NCBI GenBank assembly: GCA_963820055.1
Contig: CAWFYJ010000006.1
Span: forward strand, 101,494 to 165,493
Direction of reading: 5' to 3'
From: RHKX01 sp963820055
GTDB taxonomy: Bacteria > Actinomycetota > Thermoleophilia > Solirubrobacterales > 70-9
DNA length: 64,000 bases
The translations under genes and the position numbers were made by a program. Every line of letters begins with the position of its first letter. Positions within the stretch are counted from its first letter, which is position 1. The notes beneath the pieces are model-generated. The model saw only the letters and a program-made list of their open reading frames with translations, did no database searches and was not told where the DNA came from. Below are positions 24,237 through 33,039 of this stretch, piece by piece.

Positions 24237-25499
24237 ATGGCGTCCGTCGCTTCCGATCGCAACGCGACCGCGCTCGATGTCGAGCGCATCCGGCAGTCGT
24301 TCCCGACGCTGAGCCGGATGATCGGCGACGAGCATCTCGTCTACCTCGATTCCGGCGCCAGTGCCCAGCGTGTGCTCGCCTCGATCGAGGCCGTCGACCG
24401 TTACGAGCGGCGCAACCACTCGAACGTCCATCGCGGCTCGCACACGCTCTCCGGCGAGGCCACAGCCGCCTACGAGGGTGCACGGGCGACGGTCGCCGAC
24501 CACCTCGGAGCGGCCGATCGCCGCGAGATCGTCTTCGTCCGCAATGCGACCGAGGCGATCAACCTCGTCGCCCGCGCCTGGGGGGCGGCCAACGTCGGCG
24601 CCGGCGACCGAATCGTGCTCACCGAGATGGAGCACCACTCCAACATCGTGCCCTGGCAGCAGCTCGCCGAGGCGACAGGAGCCGAGATCGACTGGGTCGG
24701 CATCGACGACGACGGGGAGCTGCTCCGCGACGAGCTCGACGCGGCGCTCGCCCGGGAGCCGAAGCTGCTCGCGATCACCCAGCTCTCGAACGTCCTCGGG
24801 ACGCTCAACCCGATCGCCGAAATCGCCGCCCGTGCCCACGAAGCCGGCGCGCTCGTCCTCGTCGACGGCGCCCAGTCGATGCCGAAGATGGGCGTCGACG
24901 TCGGCGAGCTCGGCGTCGACTTCTACGCCCTCACCGGCCATAAGGCCTACGGGCCGACCGGCATCGGCGCCCTCTGGGCGCGGCTCGACCTGCTCCGCAA
25001 GATGCCGCCGTTCCTCGGAGGCGGCTCGATGATCCGCAAGGTCACCAAGGAGGGCACGACCTTCGCCGACCCGCCGGCCCGCTTCGAGGCCGGCACGCCC
25101 GCGATCGCCCAGGCGATCGGGCTGGCCGCCGCCGTGCGCTGGCTCGACGCCCTGGGCATGGACACGGTCCTCGATCACGAGCGCGAGATCACCGCCTACG
25201 CGCTCGGCAGCCTCGCCGAGATCCCGGGCCTCCGCATCTTCGGCCCGCCGGCAGCGCCCGGCCGCATCGGGCCCGTCTCCTTCGAGATGGACGGCATCCA
25301 CCCCCACGACATCGCCGAGATCCTCGACCGCCACGGCGTCGCCGTCCGCGCCGGCCACCACTGCGCCCAGCCGCTGATGACACGCCTCGGCGTCGCCGCC
25401 ACAGCGCGCGCGAGCTTCGGCGTCTACACGACCGAGTCGGAGATCGACCGCCTCGTCGAGGGTCTCCACGACGCCAGGAATGTCTTTGGTCTTTCGTGA
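24237..25499 (+). CDS. sufS: SufS cysteine desulfurase (group II)
   Basis: A 420-residue PLP enzyme that removes sulfur from cysteine for Fe-S assembly. The PLP lysine is Lys236 in TGHKAYGPTG and the persulfide cysteine is Cys376 in RAGHHCAQPL, on the short loop typical of SufS (group II) rather than NifS/IscS. The opening YLDSGASAQ and HRGSHTLS are conserved. It needs a sulfur acceptor such as SufU, encoded immediately downstream beyond a structured element. Start ATG at 24237, 22 bases after sufC. Confidence 0.95.
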   Translation: MASVASDRNATALDVERIRQSFPTLSRMIGDEHLVYLDSGASAQRVLASIEAVDRYERRNHSNVHRGSHTLSGEATAAYEGARATVADHLGAADRREIVFVRNATEAINLVARAWGAANVGAGDRIVLTEMEHHSNIVPWQQLAEATGAEIDWVGIDDDGELLRDELDAALAREPKLLAITQLSNVLGTLNPIAEIAARAHEAGALVLVDGAQSMPKMGVDVGELGVDFYALTGHKAYGPTGIGALWARLDLLRKMPPFLGGGSMIRKVTKEGTTFADPPARFEAGTPAIAQAIGLAAAVRWLDALGMDTVLDHEREITAYALGSLAEIPGLRIFGPPAAPGRIGPVSFEMDGIHPHDIAEILDRHGVAVRAGHHCAQPLMTRLGVAATARASFGVYTTESEIDRLVEGLHDARNVFGLS

Positions 25500-25503
25500 T
25501 GTT

Positions 25504-25589
25504 CCTGACCGAGCAGATCAAGGACGCAGGAGGCGAAGCGGCCTCCCAGGCCGTGAGCCGACGAGGACGCCGAGATGCGAAGCGTCAGG
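25504..25589 (+). repeat. Structured intergenic element, copy B, over the sufU RBS
   Basis: Outer arms CCTGAC (25504-25509) and GTCAGG (25584-25589). Inside: GGC (25532-25534) with GCC (25557-25559), internal loop GAAG against TGA, then CGGCCT/AGGCCG with loop CCC. The 52 bases at 25523-25574 match 48401-48452 at 47 positions; changed bases keep the hairpin paired. The element starts four bases after the sufS stop, and its right arm overlaps the sufU Shine-Dalgarno AGGGGC (25587-25592), so folding could limit SufU translation. Confidence 0.8.
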
Positions 25590-25598
25590 GGCGTCACG

Positions 25599-26024
25599 AT
25601 GGATGAGCTGTATCGGGATCAGATCCTGGAGCACTACAAGCGGCCGCACAACTTCGGCCGGCTCGACGCCTTCGACCTCGACTACGAGGACACCAACCCC
25701 TTCTGCGGCGACGAGCAGCACGTCTTCATCAAGCTCGACGACGACGGCAAGGTCAGCGAGATCTCATTCGAGGGCCAGGGCTGCGCGATCTCGACGGCCG
25801 CCACCTCGCTGCTGACCGACGAGCTGGTCGGCATGTCCCGCGAGGAGCTCCTCCGTCTCCCGAAGGAGACCGTCCTCGACCTTCTCGGCATCGACATCTC
25901 CGCCACCCGCATGAAGTGCGCGATGCTCGGCCTCAAGGTCGTCAAGTCCGCCAGCCTCGGTGAGCCCGCCGACTGGGAGGACGAGGGCGAGGACGGCGAC
26001 CCCGCCGAGGCGACCGCGCTCTAG
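25599..26024 (+). CDS. sufU: SufU sulfur-transfer protein
   Basis: A 141-residue SufU/IscU-like protein that accepts persulfide from SufS in a zinc-dependent exchange. The ligands are visible: Cys36 and Asp38 (NPFCGDE), Cys62 (GQGCAISTA) and Cys107 (RMKCAMLGL). The insertion between the second and third Cys is present as in SufU and absent in IscU. The ATG at 25599 is chosen over 25575 because it matches the family start (LYRDQILEHYKRP) and follows AGGGGC at six bases. The stop overlaps the stop of the convergent glycosyltransferase (CTAG). Confidence 0.93.
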   Translation: MDELYRDQILEHYKRPHNFGRLDAFDLDYEDTNPFCGDEQHVFIKLDDDGKVSEISFEGQGCAISTAATSLLTDELVGMSREELLRLPKETVLDLLGIDISATRMKCAMLGLKVVKSASLGEPADWEDEGEDGDPAEATAL

Positions 26025-27373
26025 GCCCTCCGCCTCCCGGCCAGCTTCCGCCAGAGGATCCCTCCGAAAACCACCCGCTCCCTCGCCAGTGTGTCGTTGC
26101 GCCCGATCCAGGGCCGGAACGAACGCATCAGCAGCCAACCGGCGGCGAGCGGCGACCGCTCGGCGGCGACGAGACGGTCGATGTCGCGCCGATGGCGCGG
26201 CGCCAGCCGGTCGCGGCCGACGCGGAGGTCGAGGATCGCCGCGAACTGGCGGATCAGCAGGTAGCGACCGGTGTAGGCCGACCGCCAGCCCGGGCTGCGC
26301 GATGCAAGCCGGAGACGCCGGAGGAAGCGGCGGGCGCGCATCCGCGCCGCGCCGAGACGGCCGGCCGGCGGCGCGACCCAGTGGCCCTCCGCTTCCAGAA
26401 CCGTCACCGAGGCGTCGTGGCGGATGTAGTCGTGGGTGGCCCGACCGACCCAGGTCAGCGGGCCGAGCGCGAGGGCGCAGACCGCCAGCCAGTGGTCGTG
26501 GTACAGCTCCTGGCCCGTGCCTCCGGGCGGAAACGGGAGGGCGGTTTCGAGCAGCTCGCGCCGGAACAGGCAGGCCGCGCCGGTGACGTTGTTGGTGATC
26601 AGCACCGAAGCCATGCTCTCGGCGTTGTTGCGCCGCTCGAAGAAGTAGGTGTCGGAGAGGACGTTGCCGTCGCCGTCGGCGATCCGGACGTCGCTGTAGG
26701 CGAGCAGCGAGCCCGGGGCTGCATCGAGTGCGGCGACTAGGACCTCGAGCTTGTCGCGGTGCCAGCGGTCGTCCTGGTCGGCGAGCGCGATCAGGACGGC
26801 CTCCGAGGGCGCGAGGGCGATCGCCCGCTCGAAGTTGCGCAGGAAGCCGAGCCGCTCGGGTGCGCGGCTGAGGACGAAGCGCGGGTCGTCGCCGACCTGC
26901 CGCTCGAGCTCGGCGAACGCCTCCGGGCCGGAGCAGTCGTCGCTGATCACGCAGATCCAGCCGGAATGGGTCTGGGCGCGGATCGAGTCGAGCTGGACGC
27001 GGAGGCGCTCCGGCTCGGGCTCATGGGTGGCCATGCAGATCGCCACGAGCGGGTCGGCGCCCCGGGGCGCGCCGTCCGGGACCGCCATCGCCGCCTCGAG
27101 CGGCTCGTCGCCGGGCAGCGGCCCCGGCACGGTGACCATCGTCCACCAGAGTCCGCCGGCCCCGTAGCTGCGCGGCTCCGGCATCCCCCGGGCCTCGACC
27201 GGGAACTCGCGGCCCGCCGCCCGGACCGCGAACCCCTCCCCCGCCCCCACGTTCCCGGCGAGCACCGTCCCGCCGACGAAGAAGGCGGTCCCGGCGCCGA
27301 CGCGGATCGGGTCCGGCGGAGCCACGGTCAGCTCGGCCGGTGCCCCGGTGATCTCGATTTCGGCGCGTCTCAT
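26021..27373 (-). CDS. GT2 family glycosyltransferase inserted in the suf locus
   Basis: A 450-residue glycosyltransferase. The first 105 residues form a beta-rich domain of unknown role; the GT-A fold begins at VAICMATHEPEPERLRVQLDSI and contains VISDDCSG, then LADQDDRWHRDKL as the metal-binding DxD region and HDHWLAVCAL near the acceptor site. About 110 basic, helical residues close the protein. It is encoded on the opposite strand between sufU and the rieske-sufBD block, sharing its stop region with sufU, and thus splits the suf genes. No link with Fe-S assembly is expected; it is likely an envelope polysaccharide enzyme. Confidence 0.82.
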   Translation of the reverse strand: MRRAEIEITGAPAELTVAPPDPIRVGAGTAFFVGGTVLAGNVGAGEGFAVRAAGREFPVEARGMPEPRSYGAGGLWWTMVTVPGPLPGDEPLEAAMAVPDGAPRGADPLVAICMATHEPEPERLRVQLDSIRAQTHSGWICVISDDCSGPEAFAELERQVGDDPRFVLSRAPERLGFLRNFERAIALAPSEAVLIALADQDDRWHRDKLEVLVAALDAAPGSLLAYSDVRIADGDGNVLSDTYFFERRNNAESMASVLITNNVTGAACLFRRELLETALPFPPGGTGQELYHDHWLAVCALALGPLTWVGRATHDYIRHDASVTVLEAEGHWVAPPAGRLGAARMRARRFLRRLRLASRSPGWRSAYTGRYLLIRQFAAILDLRVGRDRLAPRHRRDIDRLVAAERSPLAAGWLLMRSFRPWIGRNDTLARERVVFGGILWRKLAGRRRA

Positions 27374-27428
27374 CTCTGCTCGCGGCCATTGTCGGGCCTC
27401 GCGACGGAGGCTGCCGCCGGGTCCCCGC

Positions 27429-27455
27429 TAAAATCCGACTCTGAGAGTAGGGATT
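27429..27455 (+). promoter_or_regulatory. Promoter with IscR-type-1-like palindrome before rieske-sufBD
   Basis: A -10 box TAAAAT (27429-27434) is followed by a nearly perfect inverted repeat, arms AATCC (27432-27436) and GGATT (27451-27455) around ACTCT-g-AGAGT (27438-27448). The core CCGACT-N5-AGTAGG agrees well with the E. coli IscR type-1 consensus core YYGACT-N5-AGTCRR as I recall it. The palindrome covers the expected transcription start, consistent with repression by the Rrf2 protein encoded at 22943. The match to IscR is by analogy only. Confidence 0.65.
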
Positions 27456-27457
27456 AG

Positions 27458-27772
27458 ATGGCAGAACACACCGTATGCACAACTGCAGAGCTCCCCGACG
27501 GGGGCAAGAAGATCGTCGAGGTCGACGGGATCGAGATCGGCGTGTTCAATTGCGGCGGCGAGCTGCTCGCCATCGAGGATCGCTGCTCACACGACGACGG
27601 GCCACTCGCCGAGGGGGAGTTCGACCCCGCGGCCTGTACCGTTGAATGCCCCCGACACGGCTCGCTCTTCGACCTGAAGAGCGGCCGCCCCAAGACCCTC
27701 CCCGCCTTCGCGCCGGTCGAGACCTTCGCGGTCCGCGCCGAGGACGGGCAGATCAAGCTGGAGGTCGACTGA
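27458..27772 (+). CDS. Rieske-type [2Fe-2S] ferredoxin of the suf locus
   Basis: A 104-residue non-haem Rieske protein. The cluster ligands are Cys43-x-His45 (RCSHDDGP) and Cys64-x2-His67 (CPRHGS), as in NirD-like and dioxygenase ferredoxins. No signal peptide, so it is cytoplasmic. It precedes sufB with only zero-base spacing (TGA then ATG), a frequent arrangement in actinobacterial suf operons, where it may supply electrons or act as an acceptor for newly built clusters. Confidence 0.9.
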   Translation: MAEHTVCTTAELPDGGKKIVEVDGIEIGVFNCGGELLAIEDRCSHDDGPLAEGEFDPAACTVECPRHGSLFDLKSGRPKTLPAFAPVETFAVRAEDGQIKLEVD

Positions 27773-29227
27773 ATGAACCCGCCACCCGATACCGCAACGC
27801 TGGATCCGAAGCAGGCAGAGCGCGAGGCGATCCGTGACATCGGCTCCGACTACAAGACCAAATTCGGCTTCAACGATCCCGAGACCGGCTACGTCTACAA
27901 GGCGCCCAAGGGCCTGAGCCGCCAGCTCGTCGAGGACATCTCCGAGTACAAGAACGAGCCCGAGTGGATGCGCGAGTTCCGTCTCAAGGCGCTCGACCAC
28001 TTCCTCGCGCGCCCGATCCCGCAGTGGGGCGCCAACCTCAACCAGATCGACTTCGACGACATCCACTACTTCGTGCGCGCCTCCGAGCGTGCCGAGCACA
28101 GCTGGGACGACGTCCCCGACGACATCAAGAACACGTTCGACAAGCTCGGCATCCCCGAGGCGGAGCGCAACTTCCTCGCCGGCGTCGGCGCCCAGTACGA
28201 GTCCGAGGTCGTCTACCACCAGGTCCGCAAGGACCTCGAGGAGGTCGGCGTCCAGTTCCTCGACATGGACACCGCCCTGCGCGAGCACGAGGACATCATC
28301 CGCGAGCACTTCGCGACCGTGATCCCGGCCAACGACAACATGCTGGCCGCGCTCAACTCGGCCGTCTGGTCAGGCGGCTCGTTCGTCTACGTGCCCCCGG
28401 GCGTCAAGGTCGAGATGCCGCTGCAGGCCTACTTCCGGATCAACACCGAGAACATGGGTCAGTTCGAGCGGACGCTCATCATCGCCGACGAGGGCTCCGA
28501 CGTTCATTACATCGAGGGCTGCACCGCCCCGGTCTACTCGACCGACTCGCTGCACTCCGCGGTCGTCGAGCTGATCGCCCGCCCCGGCGCGCGGATCCGT
28601 TACACGACCGTCCAGAACTGGTCGCAGAACGTCTACAACCTCGTCACGAAGCGGGCGATCGCCGAGCGCGACGCCACCGTCGAGTGGGTCGACTGCAACC
28701 TCGGGTCGAAGATCACGATGAAGTACCCGTCGATCTACCTGATGGGCGAGCGCGCCCACGGCGAGATCCTCTCGATCGCGTTCGCCGGCAAGGGCCAGCA
28801 CCAGGACGCGGGCGGCAAGATCATCCACGCCGCCCCGAAGACGACGTCGTCGATCTTCGCGAAGTCGATCTCCAAGGACGGCGGCCGCTCGACCTACCGC
28901 GGGCTTCTCGAGGTCGCAAAGGGAGCGACCGAGGCACGGTCGAAGGTCGTCTGCGACGCGCTGCTGCTCGACCCCGAGTCGCGGTCGGACACCTACCCGA
29001 CGATCCGGATCGACGAGAACGACGCCAACGTCGGACACGAGGCCTCGGTCTCGAAGATCGGCGAGGAGCAGCTGTTCTACCTGCAGACGCACGGTCTCGA
29101 TGAGGAAGAGGCGTCGAAGATGATCGTCAACGGCTTCATCGAGCCGGTCGTCAAGGAGCTGCCGATGGAGTACGCCGTCGAGCTCAACCGCCTGATCGAG
29201 CTGCAGATGGAGGGCTCGATTGGCTAG
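27773..29227 (+). CDS. sufB: SufB Fe-S cluster scaffold subunit
   Basis: A 484-residue scaffold protein, the core of the SufBCD complex. The segments DIHYFVRASERAEHSWDDVPDDIKNTFDKLGIPEAE, VPPGVKVEMPLQAYFRIN and the beta-helix strands through GRSTYRGLLEV are strongly conserved SufB features; the C-terminal EEQLFYLQTHGLDEEEA helix contacts SufC. The ATG follows directly on the rieske stop. It overlaps sufD by eight bases. Confidence 0.96.
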   Translation: MNPPPDTATLDPKQAEREAIRDIGSDYKTKFGFNDPETGYVYKAPKGLSRQLVEDISEYKNEPEWMREFRLKALDHFLARPIPQWGANLNQIDFDDIHYFVRASERAEHSWDDVPDDIKNTFDKLGIPEAERNFLAGVGAQYESEVVYHQVRKDLEEVGVQFLDMDTALREHEDIIREHFATVIPANDNMLAALNSAVWSGGSFVYVPPGVKVEMPLQAYFRINTENMGQFERTLIIADEGSDVHYIEGCTAPVYSTDSLHSAVVELIARPGARIRYTTVQNWSQNVYNLVTKRAIAERDATVEWVDCNLGSKITMKYPSIYLMGERAHGEILSIAFAGKGQHQDAGGKIIHAAPKTTSSIFAKSISKDGGRSTYRGLLEVAKGATEARSKVVCDALLLDPESRSDTYPTIRIDENDANVGHEASVSKIGEEQLFYLQTHGLDEEEASKMIVNGFIEPVVKELPMEYAVELNRLIELQMEGSIG

Positions 29228-30518
29228 CGCGACCGCCCAGTCGGCTGAGCCCGGGGCGACCGAGCCCACCTGGCTCGCCGAGCGGCGCGTCCAGGCGATC
29301 GATTCGGCGAAGGAGCTGTCGCTCCCCGGTCCGAAGACGCGCGGCTGGGAGTTCACCGACCTGTCCAAGCTCGACCTCGCGGCCTACGAGCCGGTCGAGG
29401 GCGGTGACCTTGCAACCGGTGACGGCCTCGGCACCCGCTTGCAGCTGCCGGAGGGATCGACGGGACTGACGCAGGTCGACGCCGCGTCCCATTCCGACCT
29501 GGCGGCTCCCGGCGGCAACGGCGTCCCCGACGGCGTCGCCGTGATGAGCCTCTCCGAGGGAGCCGAGCGCTTCCCGGACCTCGTCGCCGAGCATCTCGGG
29601 ACGATTGTCCCCGGCGACAGCGACCCGTTCGTGGCGATCAACGAGGCGGGTTGGCGCGGGGGCGCGCTCGTCTACGTGCCGCGCAACGCATCCCCCGAGC
29701 ATCCGATCTCGCTCACCGCGATCCAGCAGGCCGCGGGCAGAACCCTGAACTGGAGGACGCTGATCGTTCTCGAGGAGGGCGCCGAGGCCGAGGTCTGGGA
29801 GCGCTACGTCTCCGCGGACGAATCGGGCGACGGCCTCTTCAACGGCGTCACCGAGGTGGTCGTCGGTGAGGGAGCGAACCTCCGCTACGTCTGCGGTCAG
29901 GATCTCTCCGAGAGCTCGTGGGTGTTCGCCAGCCAGCGTGCCGAGGTCGCCCGCGACGGCAACCTCGAATGGGTCGCGCTCGGGTTCGGCTCCGCCAACG
30001 GCAAGGTGCGGATGGAGACGAAGCTCGCCGGCCGCGGCGCCGGCGCGCGCGTCACCGGCGCCTACGTCAGCAACGGCCGCCAGCACCTCGACTACGACAC
30101 GACGCAGGAGCACGCCGCCGAGGACACGACGTCCGACCTCGCCTTCCGCGGCGTCCTCGATGGCCGCTCGACGACCGTCTGGCGGGGAATGATCAACGTC
30201 GACAGGGGAGCGCAGCGAACCGACGCATTCCAGGACTGCCGCAACCTGATCCTCTCCGAGCGGGCACATGCCGACGCGATCCCCGGCCTCCAGATCGAAG
30301 CCGACGACGTCGCCTGCACCCACGCGGCCGCGGTCGCCCAGGTCGACCCCGAGCAGCTCTTCTACCTGACGTCGCGGGGCCTCGATCCCGAGCGCTCGAA
30401 GGAGCTGATCGTCGGCGGCTTCCTTGCGGAGCTGGTCGAGCGGGTGCCGAAGGGCGCCGTCGCCGATGCGCTCGCGAGCGCGCTCGACGGCCGCCTCGGC
30501 GAGCTTCTCGCCGACTGA
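29220..30518 (+). CDS. sufD: SufD Fe-S cluster scaffold subunit
   Basis: A 432-residue partner of SufB. Residues 1-120 form the divergent helical N-terminus; the beta-helix follows (VYVPRNASPEHPISL, DDTTQEHAAEDTTSDL-like segments) and the C-terminal part has FRGVLDGRSTTVWRGMI, ADDVACTHAAAVAQVDPEQLFYLTSRGL, the SufD signature with conserved His. The TTG start overlaps the sufB end (ATTGGCTAG) by eight bases, so translation is probably coupled. Confidence 0.94.
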   Translation: MASATAQSAEPGATEPTWLAERRVQAIDSAKELSLPGPKTRGWEFTDLSKLDLAAYEPVEGGDLATGDGLGTRLQLPEGSTGLTQVDAASHSDLAAPGGNGVPDGVAVMSLSEGAERFPDLVAEHLGTIVPGDSDPFVAINEAGWRGGALVYVPRNASPEHPISLTAIQQAAGRTLNWRTLIVLEEGAEAEVWERYVSADESGDGLFNGVTEVVVGEGANLRYVCGQDLSESSWVFASQRAEVARDGNLEWVALGFGSANGKVRMETKLAGRGAGARVTGAYVSNGRQHLDYDTTQEHAAEDTTSDLAFRGVLDGRSTTVWRGMINVDRGAQRTDAFQDCRNLILSERAHADAIPGLQIEADDVACTHAAAVAQVDPEQLFYLTSRGLDPERSKELIVGGFLAELVERVPKGAVADALASALDGRLGELLAD

Positions 30519-30523
30519 CCGCC

Positions 30524-30944
30524 ATGCGCGCCGGCGCGGCCGCGGCAACGGTTCTCGTGGTCGTCGCGGCGGTCGCAGCGATCGGCTGCGGCGGCGAGCG
30601 CGAGTTCACCGCCGAGCAGTTCATCGACGCTGCGAACGAGCAGGGCGCCGAGCTCGAGCTCGGCGAGGAAGTGGCCACGACACCGGCGGGGGAGCCGGTG
30701 CTGAAGATCAGCTCCGCCCCGGCCCCCGATTCCGACCCGCAGCTCCAGACCGGGTCCAGCTCGGGCACGCTCGTCGTCGCCTCCGACGTCGGCAGCGCCG
30801 GCGCCGAGTTCGACCACTGCGAGGAGGCGGCCGACCTGACCTGCTTCCGGGTCGCCAACGTCGTCCTCCGCTTCGAGGGCGATGAACGGCGCCGATCAGG
30901 CCCGGGTGACGGGCGCCGTCAGCGCGCTTCAGTCGGACGGCTGA
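30524..30944 (+). pseudogene. Small exported lipoprotein-like protein, frameshifted near the end
   Basis: The ATG at 30524, five bases after sufD, begins a signal peptide with a Cys in a lipobox-like IGCGGE. The mature part (FTAEQFIDAANEQGAELELGEEV) continues to VVLRFEG near 30880. In the original frame the next residues are an Arg-rich run; the +1 frame instead reads MNGADQARVTGAVSALQSDG and stops at 30942-30944. One extra base in the GGG at about 30877-30880 would restore one frame. Function unknown. Its last 16 bases overlap a small gene on the other strand. Confidence 0.6.
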
Positions 30945-31096
30945 GCGGGATCGTCCGGCTCCTCCGCCGCACTCTCGTCGGCGGCGGCCTGGCGGCGGCG
31001 CTCCCGCACCGAGGTCACGACGACCGCCACGAGCACGACGATCGCCGGGATCACGTAGGGGAGCCAGTGTCCGGCGTGGGCGACGGGCAGGAGCAC
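30929..31096 (-). CDS. Small single-helix membrane protein
   Basis: A 55-residue frame: M-LLPVAHAGHWLPYVIP, one transmembrane helix (about 13-30) and a charged cytoplasmic tail (RERRRQAAADESAAEEP). The GTG at 31096 comes two bases after the TGA of the upstream membrane protein (TGACGTG), so it is probably translationally coupled and last in that leftward operon. The N-terminal AHAGHW offers two His residues outside the membrane, possibly metal binding given the cupredoxin-like neighbour (inference). Confidence 0.65.
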   Translation of the reverse strand: MLLPVAHAGHWLPYVIPAIVVLVAVVVTSVRERRRQAAADESAAEEPDDPAQPSD

Positions 31097-31097
31097 G

Positions 31098-32571
31098 TCA
31101 GCCGTTGGCCTGCGAGAGCAGGTAGAGGCCGAGGACGCTGAAGAAGACCATCGTCACGAGCATCCAGACCTGCGAGTAGGCCGCCGTCCGCGGGTCCTTC
31201 CAGAGCGCCAGGGCCCGGTCGTGGCCGAGCGCGAGCGCGATCACGTGGCCGACGACGATCGCCCCGAACTGCACGTACCAGATGGCCGTAGCGCCGACGA
31301 GGCCGTAATCGATGCCCGACCCGGCCGTCCCGAACAGGTTCGAGCCGTCGCCCAAGGGGTCGGACAGCAGGTAGGTGAACTGGGCCTGCTCCTGGTAGAC
31401 GACGAGGCTGAAGTAGTGCGCGACCAGATAGGCGAGAGCGATCGGGATGAAGGCGTGGGCGAACTTGCGGGCGAGCTCGACGGCCGAGCGCTTGCCGTCG
31501 ACGATCCGCATTCCGTAGATGCCGCCCCAGAAGATCGCTGCGACGGCGGCGAGCGTGCCGGCGAAGAAGAGCGTGTTGGTCAGCCGCAGCGCCGTCACCG
31601 GCGATAGGCCGGTGTCGGTGAGGGTCTGAAAGAGCGAGCTGATCGGATCCTTGAGGACGCCCTCCTGGGCGCCGTCGAACGTCGTCGAGCCGATCGCGGC
31701 GAGGACGAGCGCGAGCGAGCCCGCCGGCAGCGCCCACGTCGTCGCGCCGGCGAGTATCGGCCGCCGCCCGAGCCTGCCGTCGCGGACCTCGAACACCGAG
31801 AGGCTCGCGAACATGCCGAAGTACTGGGTGAACGTCTCCCCCCGGTCGGTCCAGCGATCGATTCCGAAGAGGCCCATCGCGACGAACGTGTAGATCGAGT
31901 AGACGATGGTCGCGACCGCGAGGGTCTTCGGCGTCAGGCCCGGCGGCGGCGAAGCCCGTCTGGCCCCAGACGAGCTCGAGGAAGACAAAGGCGACGAGGC
32001 CGGCGACGGCGGGCCAGCGGCCGAGCCGCTCCGGATACCGCAGCGGCGCCGTCTGCTTCTGGCCGACGAGCAGCGCGAAGCCGGCGGCGACCGCGTGGGC
32101 GATCGCCCGCCACGGGTTGAAAGCGCGGAAGACGTCGCCGAAGAAGAGGCTGAGCACGACGACGCCGAGCCAGAAGGTGACGAAGACGAACGTCACCGAG
32201 AAGTTCCGATCGGGCGCATCGACGCCGTGGATCCCGGTCCAGAGGACGACGGCGAGCAGGACGACGCCGGCGAGCCCGGCGACGATCTGCGCCGGGCGCC
32301 CGAGGACCGCGGAGCTGAAGCCGTCGCCGAACCGCTTCCAGTCGTAGTTCTCGAAGCGGACCGACCGCCAGCCCAGCGTCAGCGCGACGAACGAGACGAT
32401 CAGGACGATCGAGGAGCCCCAGGCGAAGAGCCAGTCGGGGAGCGGCAGGTCGGAGCGGCCGACGAGGCCGTGCGCCGAGGCCGACGCCGGCAGCAGGACG
32501 GCGGTCACCGTCGCGCTGAGCAGCGCCCAGCCGACGGCGAGGGCCGTCCTGCTGCGGAGGCGGGCGATCAC
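31098..32571 (-). pseudogene. Polytopic membrane protein, frameshifted
   Basis: A conserved-looking integral membrane protein of about 490 residues with some ten hydrophobic segments. It starts with a cleavable-looking signal ending in ASAHGLVGRSDLPLPDWLF, so a His becomes N-terminal or nearly so after cleavage. The frame breaks near 31940-31955: the first part ends at WGQTGFAAA, the second resumes in the +1 frame at GLTPKTLAVATIVYS and runs to LYLLSQANG. An extra base in a GGC-repeat/GGG stretch would account for it. The GTG start overlaps the cupredoxin stop (GTGA). I do not recognise the family with certainty; the His-rich exported end and the cupredoxin partner suggest metal handling. Confidence 0.65.
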
Positions 32572-33020
32572 GGGTTGACCGTCAGCTCCGCGATCTGCGT
32601 GGCCGAGCTCTCGAGCTCGACCTCGAACACGCCCTCGAGGTCGGCCGGGAAGTCGAAGGAGACGGTCCCGCCCGCCTTCACGTCCTCACCGATGTCGTAG
32701 CCGTGGACGTGGACTTCGTCGGCGGTGTCGGAGTCGACCTCGAAGCGGACGTCGTCGCCCTGGTTGAACTCGAGGTCGGCGACGCCGCCCTCCGGCTGGC
32801 CGTCGACGATCTTGATGACGGGTACCGAAGCGTCGGCCTTCCCGCCTCCCGTACCGGCATTGCCGCCGTTGTCGTCGGCGGTCGTGGTCGCGGCGGTCGT
32901 CGACGTGGTGGCGGTCGTCGAGTCGCCGTCGTCGTCTCCGCCGCTGAAGACGAAGAAGAGGCCGACGATCACCGCCAGCGTCACGAGCAGGGCGACGATC
33001 CTGGTTCCGTTCGATTGCAT
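32568..33020 (-). CDS. Membrane-anchored cupredoxin-like protein
   Basis: A 150-residue protein. One N-terminal helix (about 8-26) anchors it, a Thr/Gly/Asp-rich linker of about 40 residues follows, and residues 65-150 form a beta-sandwich of the EfeO-type cupredoxin-like kind (GVADLEFNQGDDVRFEVDSDTADEVHVHGYDIGEDV, VFEVELESSATQIAELTVNP). VHVHGYD provides two His; the Cys and Met of a classical blue-copper site are absent, so metal binding is uncertain. It is followed by the polytopic protein with a TGA/GTG overlap, indicating that they work together at the membrane. Confidence 0.75.
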   Translation of the reverse strand: MQSNGTRIVALLVTLAVIVGLFFVFSGGDDDGDSTTATTSTTAATTTADDNGGNAGTGGGKADASVPVIKIVDGQPEGGVADLEFNQGDDVRFEVDSDTADEVHVHGYDIGEDVKAGGTVSFDFPADLEGVFEVELESSATQIAELTVNP

Positions 33021-33039
33021 CTGATCCTCCTTCGAGGAG

